Shown piece after piece: positions 33,518-43,757 of a DNA stretch of 64,000 bases. The DNA lies in assembly GCA_963794615.1 (NCBI GenBank), contig CAWCEP010000010.1, positions 62,001-126,000 on the forward strand, given 5' to 3'. Made by a program: the position numbers and the translations under genes. The notes beneath the pieces were generated by a model. That model was not told where the DNA came from, made no database searches, and saw only the letters and a list, made by a program, of their open reading frames with translations. This stretch comes from Chersky-840 sp963794615. Lineage in GTDB: Bacteria; Actinomycetota; Acidimicrobiia; Acidimicrobiales; UBA8190. The stretch's first letter is position 1. Each line of letters begins with the position of its first letter.

Positions 33518-34273
33518 ATGCAGCGTTCGGGGGGCAGGGTCGCGCTGGTCACCGGGGGGAGCCGGGGGATCGGCCGGGCGTGCGCCTTGGCCCTGGCCGG
33601 CGACGGCTTCGACGTGGCCGTCAACTACCGGCGCGACGCCGAGGCGGCCGCCGACACGGTGGCGGCCATCGAGGCGCTGGGCGCTTGCGCCAAGAGCTAC
33701 CCGGCCTCGGTCGAGTCCGCGGCCGAGGACCAGTCCATGGTGGAGGCGGTGCTCGAGGACTTCGGCGCCATCGACGCCCTCGTGCACTCGGCGGGCATCG
33801 CCAGCCGCGGCCACACCGTGGCCGAGACCGACCCGGCCGAGCTCGAGCGCGTCGTGGCCGTCCACGCCTTCGGGGCGCACCACCTGTGCCGGCTCGCGCT
33901 CCCGTCGATGCGGACGCGGCCGCGCGGCGACGTCGTCTTCGTCTCGAGCGTCGCAGCCCGGATGCTCGCCCCCAACAGCGCCCCGTACAACATGGGCAAG
34001 GCCGCGCTCGAGGCCCTGGCCGTGACCCTCGCCAAGGAGGAGCGCCGTCATGGGATCCACGTGAACGTGGTCGCCCCCGGCCTTGTCGTCACCGAGATGG
34101 GTCGTCGCCTGGTCCGAGCCATGGGGGTCGAAGACATCGCCACTATGGACGCCGGCGCCGCCTTCGGGCGGGTGTGTCGGCCCGAAGACGTGGCCGGCGT
34201 CGTGCGGTTCCTGTGCTCGGACGAGGCCGGCTACGTGACCGGCCAGGTGATAGCGGTGGACGGGGGAGGCTGA
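33518..34273 (+). CDS. Short-chain dehydrogenase/reductase (FabG-like)
   Basis: 251 residues, ATG 33518, 11 bases after the DUF35 gene, so probably co-transcribed. Cofactor motif TGGSRGIGRA, VNYRRDAEAA (Arg after the second strand suggests NADP(H)), LVHSAGIASRG in place of NNAG, catalytic Ser in FVSSVAARML, YNMGK as YxxxK, and HVNVVAPGLVVTEMG, then YVTGQVIAVDGGG at the end. A classical FabG-like reductase acting on a 3-oxoacyl substrate or similar. The frame is intact, unlike those of its upstream neighbours. Confidence 0.88.
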   Translation: MQRSGGRVALVTGGSRGIGRACALALAGDGFDVAVNYRRDAEAAADTVAAIEALGACAKSYPASVESAAEDQSMVEAVLEDFGAIDALVHSAGIASRGHTVAETDPAELERVVAVHAFGAHHLCRLALPSMRTRPRGDVVFVSSVAARMLAPNSAPYNMGKAALEALAVTLAKEERRHGIHVNVVAPGLVVTEMGRRLVRAMGVEDIATMDAGAAFGRVCRPEDVAGVVRFLCSDEAGYVTGQVIAVDGGG

Positions 34274-34371
34274 CGCTCCGAACTCGGCCCTCGAGCCCAT
34301 CGATCGGGCGCTCTGCACGACTTCTTGACAATCAGCGGGCGCGGCCGAGGATAGCCCCGGGGCCGACGTGC

Positions 34372-34905
34372 TCAGCCCGCCAGGCGCGCCAGCGTCGTCA
34401 CGGTCTTGAGGGTGCGTGTGGTCGCGGTCACGCCCAAGCGACGCTCGATGAAGGCGTTGTTGATCTTGGTGGTGCCATAGCCCCGGGGGCAGTGCACGAA
34501 GACCTCGCTGCGAACCACCCGGAACTCGTCGGGGAGGAAGGCCTCGGTGTCGAGGGGCGTGACGCGCGAGGACGGCGGTCGAGAAGCCAAGAAGGTCACG
34601 TGCAGCTTGGCGGGGTCGCGCCCCCCACCGGCGAGGGGGTTGCCATCGATGACGTCGGCGAGCTGGGCGCCGGTGCGCAGGACGACGTTGATGCCGAGGC
34701 CGAACCGGGCCTCGAGCCCTTGTTCGATGACCGAACGAAGGTGGGCGGCCGACCCCGACGCGCTGAACACCACGTTGCCGCTCTGGATGTAGGTGCGGGC
34801 GTCGTCGAAGCCCATGGCGACGAAGCTGTCGCGCAGCTCCGGCATGGACACCTTGTTGTGGCCACCGACGTTGATCCCCCTCAGCATCGCTGCGTACGCC
34901 GTCAC
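34372..34905 (-). CDS. DUF1697 family protein
   Basis: 177 residues from GTG 34905. The opening YAAMLRGINVGGHNKVSMPEL and the following YIQSGNVVFSASGS are the hallmarks of DUF1697, and the typical length is about 175-180. Other conserved parts are PAKLHVTFLASRP and the end FVHCPRGYGTTKINNAFIERRLG. Family members are cytoplasmic and of unknown function. It follows the TIGR03086 gene on the same strand with a gap of only ten bases, so the pair is likely an operon. Confidence 0.9.
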   Translation of the reverse strand: MTAYAAMLRGINVGGHNKVSMPELRDSFVAMGFDDARTYIQSGNVVFSASGSAAHLRSVIEQGLEARFGLGINVVLRTGAQLADVIDGNPLAGGGRDPAKLHVTFLASRPPSSRVTPLDTEAFLPDEFRVVRSEVFVHCPRGYGTTKINNAFIERRLGVTATTRTLKTVTTLARLAG

Positions 34906-34915
34906 GGCGGGCTCA

Positions 34916-35485
34916 TCACGGCCTTCGTCCCGTGAAGTCCAACAACCGCTGTTGCAGGGGGGCGTTCTCGGCGACGTCCCCGCTCGGGCCCGTCCCGAAC
35001 ACGCCGATCTGACCGATGAACGGGGCCATGGGCTGCATGGCGTTCCAGGTGGTGACGACCAGGTCGGGGTCCAGTCGTTCGTCACCGCCGGTGGACCGGG
35101 CCACGTCCCAACTGTGGAGGAGATAGTCCCCGGTCCGGAATCCGAACAGGGTCGCCCCCGGGACGTCACCGGCGGCGGGGTGATGCACGGTCGTCTCGAA
35201 CGCGTCGGGCGCCCCGAAGGCGGCGAGCTCGTCGGCCATCGCCGCGTCGAGCTCGGCCGGGAGGTCCGTTCCGTGCTCGACACCGAACGCCGAGCGGCTC
35301 TCGTCTGCTGATGCCCCGCCGAGCAATAGGACCGTCATGTGGCTTCCCTCGATCAGGTGCACCACCAGGTCTGTGACGGTCCAGCCCGCGCACGGCGTCA
35401 CGAGGTCCCACTGCCCGGGGGCGATGGCCGCCACCCGGCGCCGGATCTCGGTCTGCGACGTGGCGAGATCGGTTACGTCGGCCAC
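34916..35485 (-). CDS. TIGR03086-family DinB-like metal-binding protein
   Basis: 189 residues from GTG 35485, which has a strong AAAGGAG ribosome site. This is the mycothiol-dependent maleylpyruvate isomerase-like fold: WDLVTPCAGWTVTDLVVHLIEG with the first metal His, then HPAAGDVPGATLFGFRTGDYLLHSWDVARSTG, where the His before Ser-Trp-Asp is the second ligand region. Many actinobacteria have dozens of such proteins, thought to use mycothiol. The exact reaction is unknown. Likely co-transcribed with the DUF1697 gene. Confidence 0.85.
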   Translation of the reverse strand: MADVTDLATSQTEIRRRVAAIAPGQWDLVTPCAGWTVTDLVVHLIEGSHMTVLLLGGASADESRSAFGVEHGTDLPAELDAAMADELAAFGAPDAFETTVHHPAAGDVPGATLFGFRTGDYLLHSWDVARSTGGDERLDPDLVVTTWNAMQPMAPFIGQIGVFGTGPSGDVAENAPLQQRLLDFTGRRP

Positions 35486-35522
35486 GGTGTCTCCTTTCGG
35501 TCGGGTGAGCCCAGGGGTGGGG

Positions 35523-37121
35523 TCACCGCATCTCCACGTCCTCGAGGTATTCCTCGCGCCACAATTCGTAGCGCTCCTCGGGCAGGTGCAGCGCATGGGT
35601 CGGACGCAGGGCGTCGACGAAGGGCCGGTCGTGGCTCACGGCCACGACCGTGCCGGGCCAGGTGCTGAGCATCGCACCGACGGCCTCGACCGACGCCGGG
35701 TCCAGGTTGTTGGTGGGCTCGTCCAGCACCAGGAGGTTGGCGCGGCCCGCCGACAGCATGGCCAAGCTGAGCTTGGCCCGCTCTCCCCCCGAGAGCGACG
35801 CCGGCAGCTGCTCGGCCGTGGCGCCGGTGAGCCCGAACGAGCCCAGGAGCGCCCGGCGCTCGGACACCGTCCGCAGCACGGTGTCGTCGATCTGCTCCAA
35901 CGCACAGAGGGCGGGGTCGAGTTGTTCGTGCTCCTGCGCGAAGTAGCCCAGCGAGACGTTGTGCCCGACCTCCACCGCGCCCTGGGTCGGTTCCTGGACC
36001 GCGGCCAGGCACCGGAGCAGGCTGCTCTTGCCCGCCCCGTTCCGGCCGATCACCACCACCCGGTCACCGCGCCCCACCACGAAGTCGATGTTGAGGAGCA
36101 CCTTCTTCGCACCGTAGGAGACCTGGACGCCCTGGACGGCCAGGGGCAAGGCACCCGAGCGTGCCGGCGTGGGGAGGCGGAACCGTGTCTTGCGGTCCCG
36201 CTTCACGAGTTCGGTGCGGTTGCCTTTCATGCGCTCGACCCGGCGATCGAGCACTTTGGCCTTGCGGGCCCGGTCCTCGGTGCTGGCCCGCATGGAGTCG
36301 GCCAGGGTGCTGAGCTTGCGGATCTGGCGGTCTTCGAGCGACCGTCGCTTCTCGCGCTGCTCGATGTCGGCCATGAGCTGGTGGCGGTAGGAGGTGTAGT
36401 TCCCCTTGAACTCCCGCAGTCCTCCTTCGGCCAGGCTCAGCACCTTGGTGATGACCTTGTCGAGCAGCTTCAGGTCGTGGCTGATGACGAGCATGGCCCC
36501 GGCGAAGCGCGACAGCTCGGCCGTGAGCCACCGCTTGGCGGCGAGGTCGAGATGGTTGGTCGGCTCGTCGAGCACGAGCGTGTCGGGCCGCCCGAACAGG
36601 ACCCGGACGATGTCGACGCGCCGGCGCTGTCCACCCGACAGGGAGTCGATGTCGTCGAACAACGTTTCCTGGCGCAGTCCGATCCCCTCGGCCAGGCGGG
36701 CGATGTCGGCCTCGAGGTTGTACCCGCCGGCGGCGCCATAGCGCTCTTCGAGGTCGGTGAAGCGGGTGATGGCCTCGGTGGTGGGATCGGCCGCCACCGC
36801 CCGGCGAGCGGTGTGCATCTCCTCGTCGAGGACGTCGAGGCCCCGGGCGGAGAGCACGTGGGAGAAGCCGGTGGGCTCGAGCCCGAGACCGCCTGCGGTC
36901 GGCACCTGGGGCAAGAAGCCGATGGTCCCCTGGATATCCACGTCCCCCGCCACCCGCAGATGCGGGGGGACCTGGCGGCAGATGACCGAGACCAGCGACG
37001 ACTTGCCGGTCCCGTTCCGGCCCACCAGGCCCACCTTGTCTTCGGGCCCGACCATGAACGACGCCTCGCGCAGCAACGTCCTCCCACCGATCTCGATGGT
37101 GACGTCGCGGCCCGTGATCAT
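35523..37121 (-). CDS. ABC-F family ATPase
   Basis: 532 residues with two ATP-binding cassettes and no membrane segment. First: Walker A GRNGTGKSS, signature LSGGQRRR, Walker B LVLDEPTNHLDL. Second: Walker A GRNGAGKSS, signature LSGGERAK, Walker B LVLDEPTNNLDP. Between them is a charged linker (REKRRSLEDRQIRKLSTLAD) that contacts the ribosomal P-site tRNA in this family. Such proteins rescue or regulate ribosomes, and some give resistance to ribosome-targeting antibiotics. I cannot tell which from sequence alone. It lies 37 bases upstream of the TIGR03086 gene on the same strand. Confidence 0.92.
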   Translation of the reverse strand: MITGRDVTIEIGGRTLLREASFMVGPEDKVGLVGRNGTGKSSLVSVICRQVPPHLRVAGDVDIQGTIGFLPQVPTAGGLGLEPTGFSHVLSARGLDVLDEEMHTARRAVAADPTTEAITRFTDLEERYGAAGGYNLEADIARLAEGIGLRQETLFDDIDSLSGGQRRRVDIVRVLFGRPDTLVLDEPTNHLDLAAKRWLTAELSRFAGAMLVISHDLKLLDKVITKVLSLAEGGLREFKGNYTSYRHQLMADIEQREKRRSLEDRQIRKLSTLADSMRASTEDRARKAKVLDRRVERMKGNRTELVKRDRKTRFRLPTPARSGALPLAVQGVQVSYGAKKVLLNIDFVVGRGDRVVVIGRNGAGKSSLLRCLAAVQEPTQGAVEVGHNVSLGYFAQEHEQLDPALCALEQIDDTVLRTVSERRALLGSFGLTGATAEQLPASLSGGERAKLSLAMLSAGRANLLVLDEPTNNLDPASVEAVGAMLSTWPGTVVAVSHDRPFVDALRPTHALHLPEERYELWREEYLEDVEMR

Positions 37122-37190
37122 CCCTCTATTGCATCAGGTCGGTGACCTGGTGCTGAACACACAGGTGATCGGTCGCGGCAGGGTGCCCAG

Positions 37191-37273
37191 TGCGGGCGAG
37201 AGGAGTCGAACCTCCACCCCCCGTAAGGGACGGGGACCTAAACCCCGCGCGTCTACCGTTCCGCCACGCCCGC
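37191..37273 (-). tRNA. tRNA-Leu (anticodon UAG)
   Basis: 83 nt. Acceptor stem GCGGGCG pairs with CGCCCGC, discriminator A, CCA not encoded. The anticodon stem CGGGG/CCCCG encloses loop TTTAGGT (anticodon TAG). A long variable arm (GTCCCTTACGGGGGG) marks a class II tRNA, and the T-arm is GGTTCGACTCC. Reads CUA and probably other CUN leucine codons. Confidence 0.95.
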
Positions 37274-37378
37274 ATTGCCCCACGCCGGCATCTCGCCGCC
37301 TCCCGGGACACGCCGAGCCTATCGGTCGCCCTGCGCACCCTCGCCGACCCTGGCCGGCATCCCAGGTAGCCTCGTGGC

Positions 37379-38017
37379 ATGGCATCGCACCCCACGCACG
37401 TATCGCCCCTGGTCACAGCGCCGCCCCCGTCGATGCGGACGGGCAACCTGCCCGACCTGGCCTCGGCGGACGTCTTCCAGCGCCTGCTCAAGGAGCGCAT
37501 CATCTTCCTGGGGAGCGCCATCGATGACACCGTGGCGAACCAGGTGTGCGCGCAGCTCCTCCTGCTCGCGGCCGAGAACGCCGAGCGGGACGTGGCGCTG
37601 TACATCAACTCCCCGGGGGGCTCGGTGACCGACGGCATGGCCATCTACGACACGATGCAGTACGTCAGCTGCGACGTGAGCACGATCTGTGTCGGCCTGG
37701 CGGCCTCGATGGGCCAGTTCCTGCTCTGCGCCGGGGCACCGGGGAAGAGGTTCGCGCTGCCTCACAGCCGGATCCTCATGCACCAGCCGTCGGGGCAGAT
37801 GCAGGGCCAGGCGACCGACATCGCCATCCAGGCCGAGCAAATCGTCTATATGAAGCGGATGATGGCCGAACGCATCGCCTTCCACACCGGCCAGCCCCTC
37901 GAGCGCATCGAGGCGGACTCGGACCGTGACCGGTGGTTCACCGCCGAGGAGGCGAACGACTACGGGTTCATCGACCGGGTGATCGAACACTCCACCCCGC
38001 AGGCAGCGGCCCGCTGA
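37379..38017 (+). CDS. clpP: ATP-dependent Clp protease proteolytic subunit
   Basis: 212 residues. Catalytic triad visible: Ser110 in VGLAASMGQF, His135 in RILMHQPSG, Asp184 in DSDRDRWF. Also INSPGGSVTDGMAIYD and the C-terminal GFIDRVIEH. About 20 residues longer at the N-terminus than E. coli ClpP, with the propeptide region PSMRTGNLPDL. No clpX or second clpP is next to it, so this may be an additional paralogue. It lies 34 bases upstream of the exporter permease on the same strand. Confidence 0.95.
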   Translation: MASHPTHVSPLVTAPPPSMRTGNLPDLASADVFQRLLKERIIFLGSAIDDTVANQVCAQLLLLAAENAERDVALYINSPGGSVTDGMAIYDTMQYVSCDVSTICVGLAASMGQFLLCAGAPGKRFALPHSRILMHQPSGQMQGQATDIAIQAEQIVYMKRMMAERIAFHTGQPLERIEADSDRDRWFTAEEANDYGFIDRVIEHSTPQAAAR

Positions 38018-38051
38018 GCACGAGGCCCAGGGAGTCGAACGGAGCGATCCG

Positions 38052-39110
38052 ATGACCGACGTCCAGTCTGACGTCGAGGCCGCCACCGAGGCGACGGCCT
38101 CCGAGGTTGGTGGCGCGACGGCGACGACGGACCCGCTCGCCGACCAGATCGCCCGGCGGGCCGAGCGCATCGCCCGACGGTCGAAGCCGACCCGGGTCGT
38201 CGCCGCCCGGGTCAGCATCTGGCTGCGCCTCGCCGAGTTGTGGCGTGCCCGGGAGCTGTTCTTCTTCTTGGTCCGCAAGGAGATCAAGGTCAAGTACAAG
38301 AATTCGGCGCTCGGCTTCTTGTGGTCCATGCTCAACCCGGCACTGACCCTGGCCGTCTTCTACGTCCTGTTCACCTTCTTCCTCCCCAACGGGATCCCCA
38401 ACTTCGTCATCTACATGTTCTCGGCCATGCTGGTCTGGAACCTCTTCCAGACCGCCGTGCTCACCGGGACCAGCACCATCGTGTCCAACGCGGCCATCGT
38501 GAAGAAGGTCGCCTTCCCGCGCGAGATCCTCTCCCTCGCCGCGGTCGGGTCCGCCTTCATGTTCTTCTTGTTCCAGTCCATCGTCCTGCTCGCTTTCATG
38601 ATCGCCTTTTGGCACCGGCCCGACTGGAGCGCGCTCTGGCTCGTCGTCCCCGCCTTGGCGGCCATCGTGGTGTTCTCCGCTGCGCTGGCGGTCTTCCTCT
38701 CCGCGGTGAACGTCTATCTGCGCGACACCCAGCATCTGGTCGAGGTCGTCTTGATGGCGTGGTTCTGGGCCATCCCCGGCATCTACGCCTACTCGGGTCG
38801 GGTCCACGACGGCCTGGTGAAGCACACCATCTTCGGCATCCCCGGTACCCACCTGATCTGGCTGTACTTCGCCAACCCGGTGAGCCCGGTGGTGATGACG
38901 TTCCAGCGCGTCTTCTACAACGTGGTCCACCCCCGCTCGACGCTGGCCTCCCAGCACCATCGGCTCATCCCCGACGGGGTCATGGCGTCGTACGGCATCC
39001 ACTGGTACGTGGCGACGGACCTCATCGTCCTGGGGGTGTCGCTCGTGCTCCTGGTGGGCGCCATGGTCGTGTTCGGGCGGCTCGAAGGCAACTTCGCCGA
39101 GGAGCTCTGA
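38052..39110 (+). CDS. ABC-2 type polysaccharide exporter, permease (Wzm-like)
   Basis: 352 residues. A charged cytoplasmic N-terminus (about 70 residues) leads into the family motif LFFFLVRKEIKVKYKNSALG, then about six membrane helices (for example ALTLAVFYVLFTFFLP, MFFLFQSIVLLAFMIAF, LVVPALAAIVVFSAALAVFL, LIVLGVSLVLLVGAMVVF). The sequence SAVNVYLRDTQHLVEVVLMAWFW is typical for exporters of O-antigen, teichoic acid or similar glycans. Pairs with the ATPase gene seven bases downstream. A lengthened periplasmic loop lies before the last helix (HPRSTLASQHHR). Confidence 0.9.
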   Translation: MTDVQSDVEAATEATASEVGGATATTDPLADQIARRAERIARRSKPTRVVAARVSIWLRLAELWRARELFFFLVRKEIKVKYKNSALGFLWSMLNPALTLAVFYVLFTFFLPNGIPNFVIYMFSAMLVWNLFQTAVLTGTSTIVSNAAIVKKVAFPREILSLAAVGSAFMFFLFQSIVLLAFMIAFWHRPDWSALWLVVPALAAIVVFSAALAVFLSAVNVYLRDTQHLVEVVLMAWFWAIPGIYAYSGRVHDGLVKHTIFGIPGTHLIWLYFANPVSPVVMTFQRVFYNVVHPRSTLASQHHRLIPDGVMASYGIHWYVATDLIVLGVSLVLLVGAMVVFGRLEGNFAEEL

Positions 39111-39117
39111 GCTCGAC

Positions 39118-40338
<1,221 letters not shown>

Positions 40339-40352
40339 ACCCGGTCGATCCG

Positions 40353-42590
40353 ATGTTCCGCCCCGGCCGCCGCCCCCGTCGCCGTCGCCTGGTCCCAGGG
40401 GTCGTGCTCGTGGGTCTCGGACTCGCCGTCACGGTCGGCGCCTCGCCCCCGACGGTGGACGGCGCCGCGCAGCCCCGGGTGTCGCCCACCTTCACCTTGA
40501 CGTGGTCGACCGGCCCTCTCGCCGACCAGGGGAGCCCGATCGCGGAGTCCTCCCCGGGGGTGGCGACCCTCGACGCCGGTGGCCCGGCCGTCGTCGTCGG
40601 CGACCGCAACGGATCGGTGTACGCGTACCACGTCGCCGACGGATCACCGGTGGCGGGATGGCCCGCCTCCGACGGTGGTATCCCCATCGACTCGTCTCCG
40701 TCGGTGTTGGCCACGACGGGTGGACTGGATTCGGTCTTCGTGGGCACCGGCAATGCGGCTGACCCCGGCCAGGGTGGGTACGACGCCTTCGCGGCGTCGG
40801 GGGCGCCGCTGTGGTTCACCCCGGTGACCGATCCTCCCAGCGATGCCGAGCCCGCCGCCGGTGTCCAGGCGTCGATGACGGTGGCCGACCTCCAGGGCAC
40901 GGCGAGCGTCGTGGCCGGTTCCCTCGACCAGGAGGAGTACGCGCTCGACGCGTCCACGGGGGCGACGCTGCGGGGCTGGCCCTTGTTCACCTCCGACAGT
41001 GTGTTCTCGACCGCCGCGGTGGGCGACCTCTACGGCACGGCCACCGCGGACATCGTCGAGGGCGGGGACCAGAGCAGCGGCTTCGCCGTCGGCCGCCACT
41101 ACCAGCAGGGCGGCCACCTTCGCATCGTCAACCAGAACGGCGGCGTCATCTGCGACGCGCCGACCACCCAGACCGTGGACTCTTCACCCGCGGTCGGGCC
41201 CTTCCTGTCGGGTGGGGCGACGGGCATCGCGGTGGGAACGGGAGCGTTCTTCGCCGGTGCCACCGACACCGACGCCGTGAAGTCCTTCGACACCGACTGC
41301 TACCAGGTCTGGTCCCGGACCCTCGACGGCGCCACCACCAGCAGCCCGGCCCTCGCCGATGTGACCGGGAGCGGACGGCTCGACGTGGTCGAGGGCACCG
41401 ACGCCGGCACGGGCGGCTCGGTGTGGGTCCTCGACGGGGCGACGGGGGCCACGGTGTGGCAGGCGCCGGTGGTGGGGCGCGTCATCGGGTCGGTGGTGGT
41501 CGCCGATCTGGCCGGGACGAGCAACCAGGACGTCCTCGTTCCCACCACGGCCGGGGTCGAGATCCTGGACGGGGCGTCGGGAACCGAGTTGACCGTGCTC
41601 AGTCCCGACCTCGGATTCCAGAACTCGCCGCTCGTCACCGACGATCCCAACGGGGACGTCGGGATCACGGTGGCGGGATACGACGGCACCAACCGGGGAG
41701 AGATCCGGCACTACGAGATCCTCGGCTCCGACGGTGCGTCGGCCGTCGGCCCCACGTCGTGGCCGATGTTCCACCACGACCCGCAGCGCAGTGGCGTCAC
41801 CGGTGCCCTCGCGCCGCCGCCGTCGTGCTCGGTGCCCTCGGGCGCCTATACGGGGTACACCCTGGCGTCGGCCGACGGCGGGGCCTTCGACTTCGCCAGC
41901 CCGTTCTGCGGGTCGGCCGGGGGGTTGCGGTTGCGGGCGCCCGTCGTGGGCATGGCCACGGCACCCGACAGCGGGGGCTACTGGCTGGTGGGGGCGGACG
42001 GGGGGGTCTTCGCCTATGGCGGCGCCCAGTACTACGGCTCGATGGGCGGCACGGCGCTCGCCCGACCGGTGGTCGCCATGGCGGCCACCCGCGACGGCCA
42101 CGGCTACTGGCTCGTCGGGGCCGACGGGGGGGTGTTCGCCTTCGGAGACGCCGGCTACTTCGGCACGGTCTCGAACCTGCATCTGGCCGCGCCCGTGGTG
42201 GGCATGGCCGCGTCCCTCGACGGCGAGGGCTACTGGCTCGTCGGGGCCGACGGGGGGGTGTTCGCCTTCGGCGACGCCCAATACTTCGGCTCGATGGCCA
42301 AGCACCGACTGAAAGCGCCCGTGGTGGGCCTCGCCGTCGACGTCGCCACGGCCGGCTACTGGCTCGTCGCCGCCGACGGCGGGGTCTTCGGCTTCGGTGG
42401 CACGTTCTACGGTTCGCTGGGCGCGCTCACCCTGGCGCGTCCCATCGTCGGCATGGCGGCGACCGACGACGGGTACGGCTACTGGTTGGTGGGCGCTGAC
42501 GGTGGTGTCTTCGCCTTCGGCGATGCTCCCTTCGACGGCTCGATGGCCCAGACCCGTCTCGCCGCCCCGGTCCGCGCCATCGCGCCCTGA
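40353..42590 (+). CDS. Large secreted double-propeller protein (FG-GAP-like + six-repeat module)
   Basis: 745 residues. Signal peptide after a run of Arg (RRPRRRRLVPGVVLVGLGLAV). Residues about 45-480 form a first propeller with FG-GAP/PQQ-like repeats (SSPGVATLDAGGPAVVVGDRNGSVYAY-type units, SSPALADVTGSGRLDVVEG, VVVADLAGTSNQDVLVP), closing with WPMFHHDPQRSG. Residues about 505-745 are six repeats of about 43 residues (GYWLVGADGGVFAFGDA..FGS...L..PVVGMA). It sits 14 bases after the exporter ATPase, so it is probably made with the exporter. A paralogue with the same plan lies at 53571. Function unknown. A wall-bound or sensor role is inference. Confidence 0.8.
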   Translation: MFRPGRRPRRRRLVPGVVLVGLGLAVTVGASPPTVDGAAQPRVSPTFTLTWSTGPLADQGSPIAESSPGVATLDAGGPAVVVGDRNGSVYAYHVADGSPVAGWPASDGGIPIDSSPSVLATTGGLDSVFVGTGNAADPGQGGYDAFAASGAPLWFTPVTDPPSDAEPAAGVQASMTVADLQGTASVVAGSLDQEEYALDASTGATLRGWPLFTSDSVFSTAAVGDLYGTATADIVEGGDQSSGFAVGRHYQQGGHLRIVNQNGGVICDAPTTQTVDSSPAVGPFLSGGATGIAVGTGAFFAGATDTDAVKSFDTDCYQVWSRTLDGATTSSPALADVTGSGRLDVVEGTDAGTGGSVWVLDGATGATVWQAPVVGRVIGSVVVADLAGTSNQDVLVPTTAGVEILDGASGTELTVLSPDLGFQNSPLVTDDPNGDVGITVAGYDGTNRGEIRHYEILGSDGASAVGPTSWPMFHHDPQRSGVTGALAPPPSCSVPSGAYTGYTLASADGGAFDFASPFCGSAGGLRLRAPVVGMATAPDSGGYWLVGADGGVFAYGGAQYYGSMGGTALARPVVAMAATRDGHGYWLVGADGGVFAFGDAGYFGTVSNLHLAAPVVGMAASLDGEGYWLVGADGGVFAFGDAQYFGSMAKHRLKAPVVGLAVDVATAGYWLVAADGGVFGFGGTFYGSLGALTLARPIVGMAATDDGYGYWLVGADGGVFAFGDAPFDGSMAQTRLAAPVRAIAP

Positions 42591-42621
42591 ACCGACGGCC
42601 GGCCATGTGTCGGTGGGTACA

Positions 42622-43710
42622 ATGCCGCCGGTGCGCGTCGACCAGGTGATCCCTTCGCTCGCCAGTCGCGACGCGATCGGTGTGCACACCGTGGCGATCA
42701 CCGAGGCGTTGCGCACCGTCGGGATCGAGTCGGACATCTTCTACGGCGAGTGCACGCGCGACCTCGCTGACCGGGCGAGGCCCATGAGCAGCCTGGGCCG
42801 GCCGGGCAAGCACCGGTGGTTGATGTACCAGGCGTCGATCGGCAGCCCCGTGTTCGATATCTTCGCCAGCCGGTCCGAGCCCAAGCTCCTCAACTACCAC
42901 AACATCACCCCGGCGGTGCTCCTCGACGGGTGGGAGCCCGCCGTCGGCCACGAGGTGACCCTCGGTCGCTCCCAGGTCACGCGGGTGGCGGGGGAATGCC
43001 GTCTCGCCATCGCCGATTCCGCCTTCAACGAGGAGGAGCTGCGCGACGTCGGCTTTCGGCACACCGCCGTGGCGCCGCTGCTCATCGACATGACCGCGGC
43101 GGCGGAGCCCGATCCCGTGTTGTCGCGCCGCCTGGTGGCCGCCCAGGGCGACGGTGGTCCCGACTTCCTGTTCGTCGGCAAGGTGTCTCCGCACAAGGCC
43201 CAACACGACCTCGTCAAGATGCTGGCCCTGTACCGCCGCCTCTACAACGACCGGGCCCGGCTCCATCTCGTCGGCACGCCGCTCGGCAAGACCTACGGGC
43301 CCGCCCTGTCGGCGTTCATCGCCGAGCTGGGCCTGAGCGAGGCGGTGTCGATCACGGGGACGGTGTCCCCGGCGGAGCTCGAGTCCTACTACCGCGAAGC
43401 CGACGTGTTCGTGTGCGCATCGGAGCACGAGGGATTCTGCGTCCCCCTGGTCGAGGCCATGGGACACGGGCTCCCCGTCGTCGCCTACTCGAGCGCGGCG
43501 GTCCCCGAGACCGTCGCCGATGCCGGGCTGCTGCTGTCGACGAAGGACCCCCTGCTCTTCGCGGCGTCGGTGCACAGGGTGGTCGAAGACGCCCGCCTGC
43601 GCACCCAGTTCGTGGAGGCGGGCCGCCGCCGGGCCGAGGACTTCTCGCTCTCGAAGGCGCGCCGGCGCTTCGTCGACCTCCTCGTCGACGCGCTGGGATC
43701 GACGCCGTGA
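42622..43710 (+). CDS. Glycosyltransferase family 4
   Basis: 362 residues from ATG 42622 (GTG 42631 also possible). GT-B fold: N-terminal acceptor domain (VDQVIPSLASRDAIGVHTVAITEAL), then donor domain with FLFVGKVSPHKAQHDLVKML, LHLVGTPLG and the sugar-nucleotide site VSPAELESYYREADVFVCASEHEGFCVPLVEAMGHGLPVVA, where the E.gF..P..Ea motif lies. Transfers a sugar from a nucleotide donor at the cytoplasmic face. The acceptor is unknown. Last gene of the clpP-exporter strand, convergent with the minus-strand glycosyltransferase operon. Confidence 0.88.
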   Translation: MPPVRVDQVIPSLASRDAIGVHTVAITEALRTVGIESDIFYGECTRDLADRARPMSSLGRPGKHRWLMYQASIGSPVFDIFASRSEPKLLNYHNITPAVLLDGWEPAVGHEVTLGRSQVTRVAGECRLAIADSAFNEEELRDVGFRHTAVAPLLIDMTAAAEPDPVLSRRLVAAQGDGGPDFLFVGKVSPHKAQHDLVKMLALYRRLYNDRARLHLVGTPLGKTYGPALSAFIAELGLSEAVSITGTVSPAELESYYREADVFVCASEHEGFCVPLVEAMGHGLPVVAYSSAAVPETVADAGLLLSTKDPLLFAASVHRVVEDARLRTQFVEAGRRRAEDFSLSKARRRFVDLLVDALGSTP

Positions 43711-43757
43711 CCGAGGCGGCGCTCAGTCGTCGTGGTGAGGGCCGGTCGTCGGTCTGA

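Noticed and set aside
35337..37145. Plus-strand ORF of 602 codons opposite the ABC-F gene
   Set aside because: Antisense shadow caused by high GC. The ABC-F motifs on the minus strand are complete.
41184..42737. Minus-strand ORF of 517 codons opposite the propeller gene
   Set aside because: Antisense shadow. No motif, and the opposite strand has a signal peptide and repeat structure.
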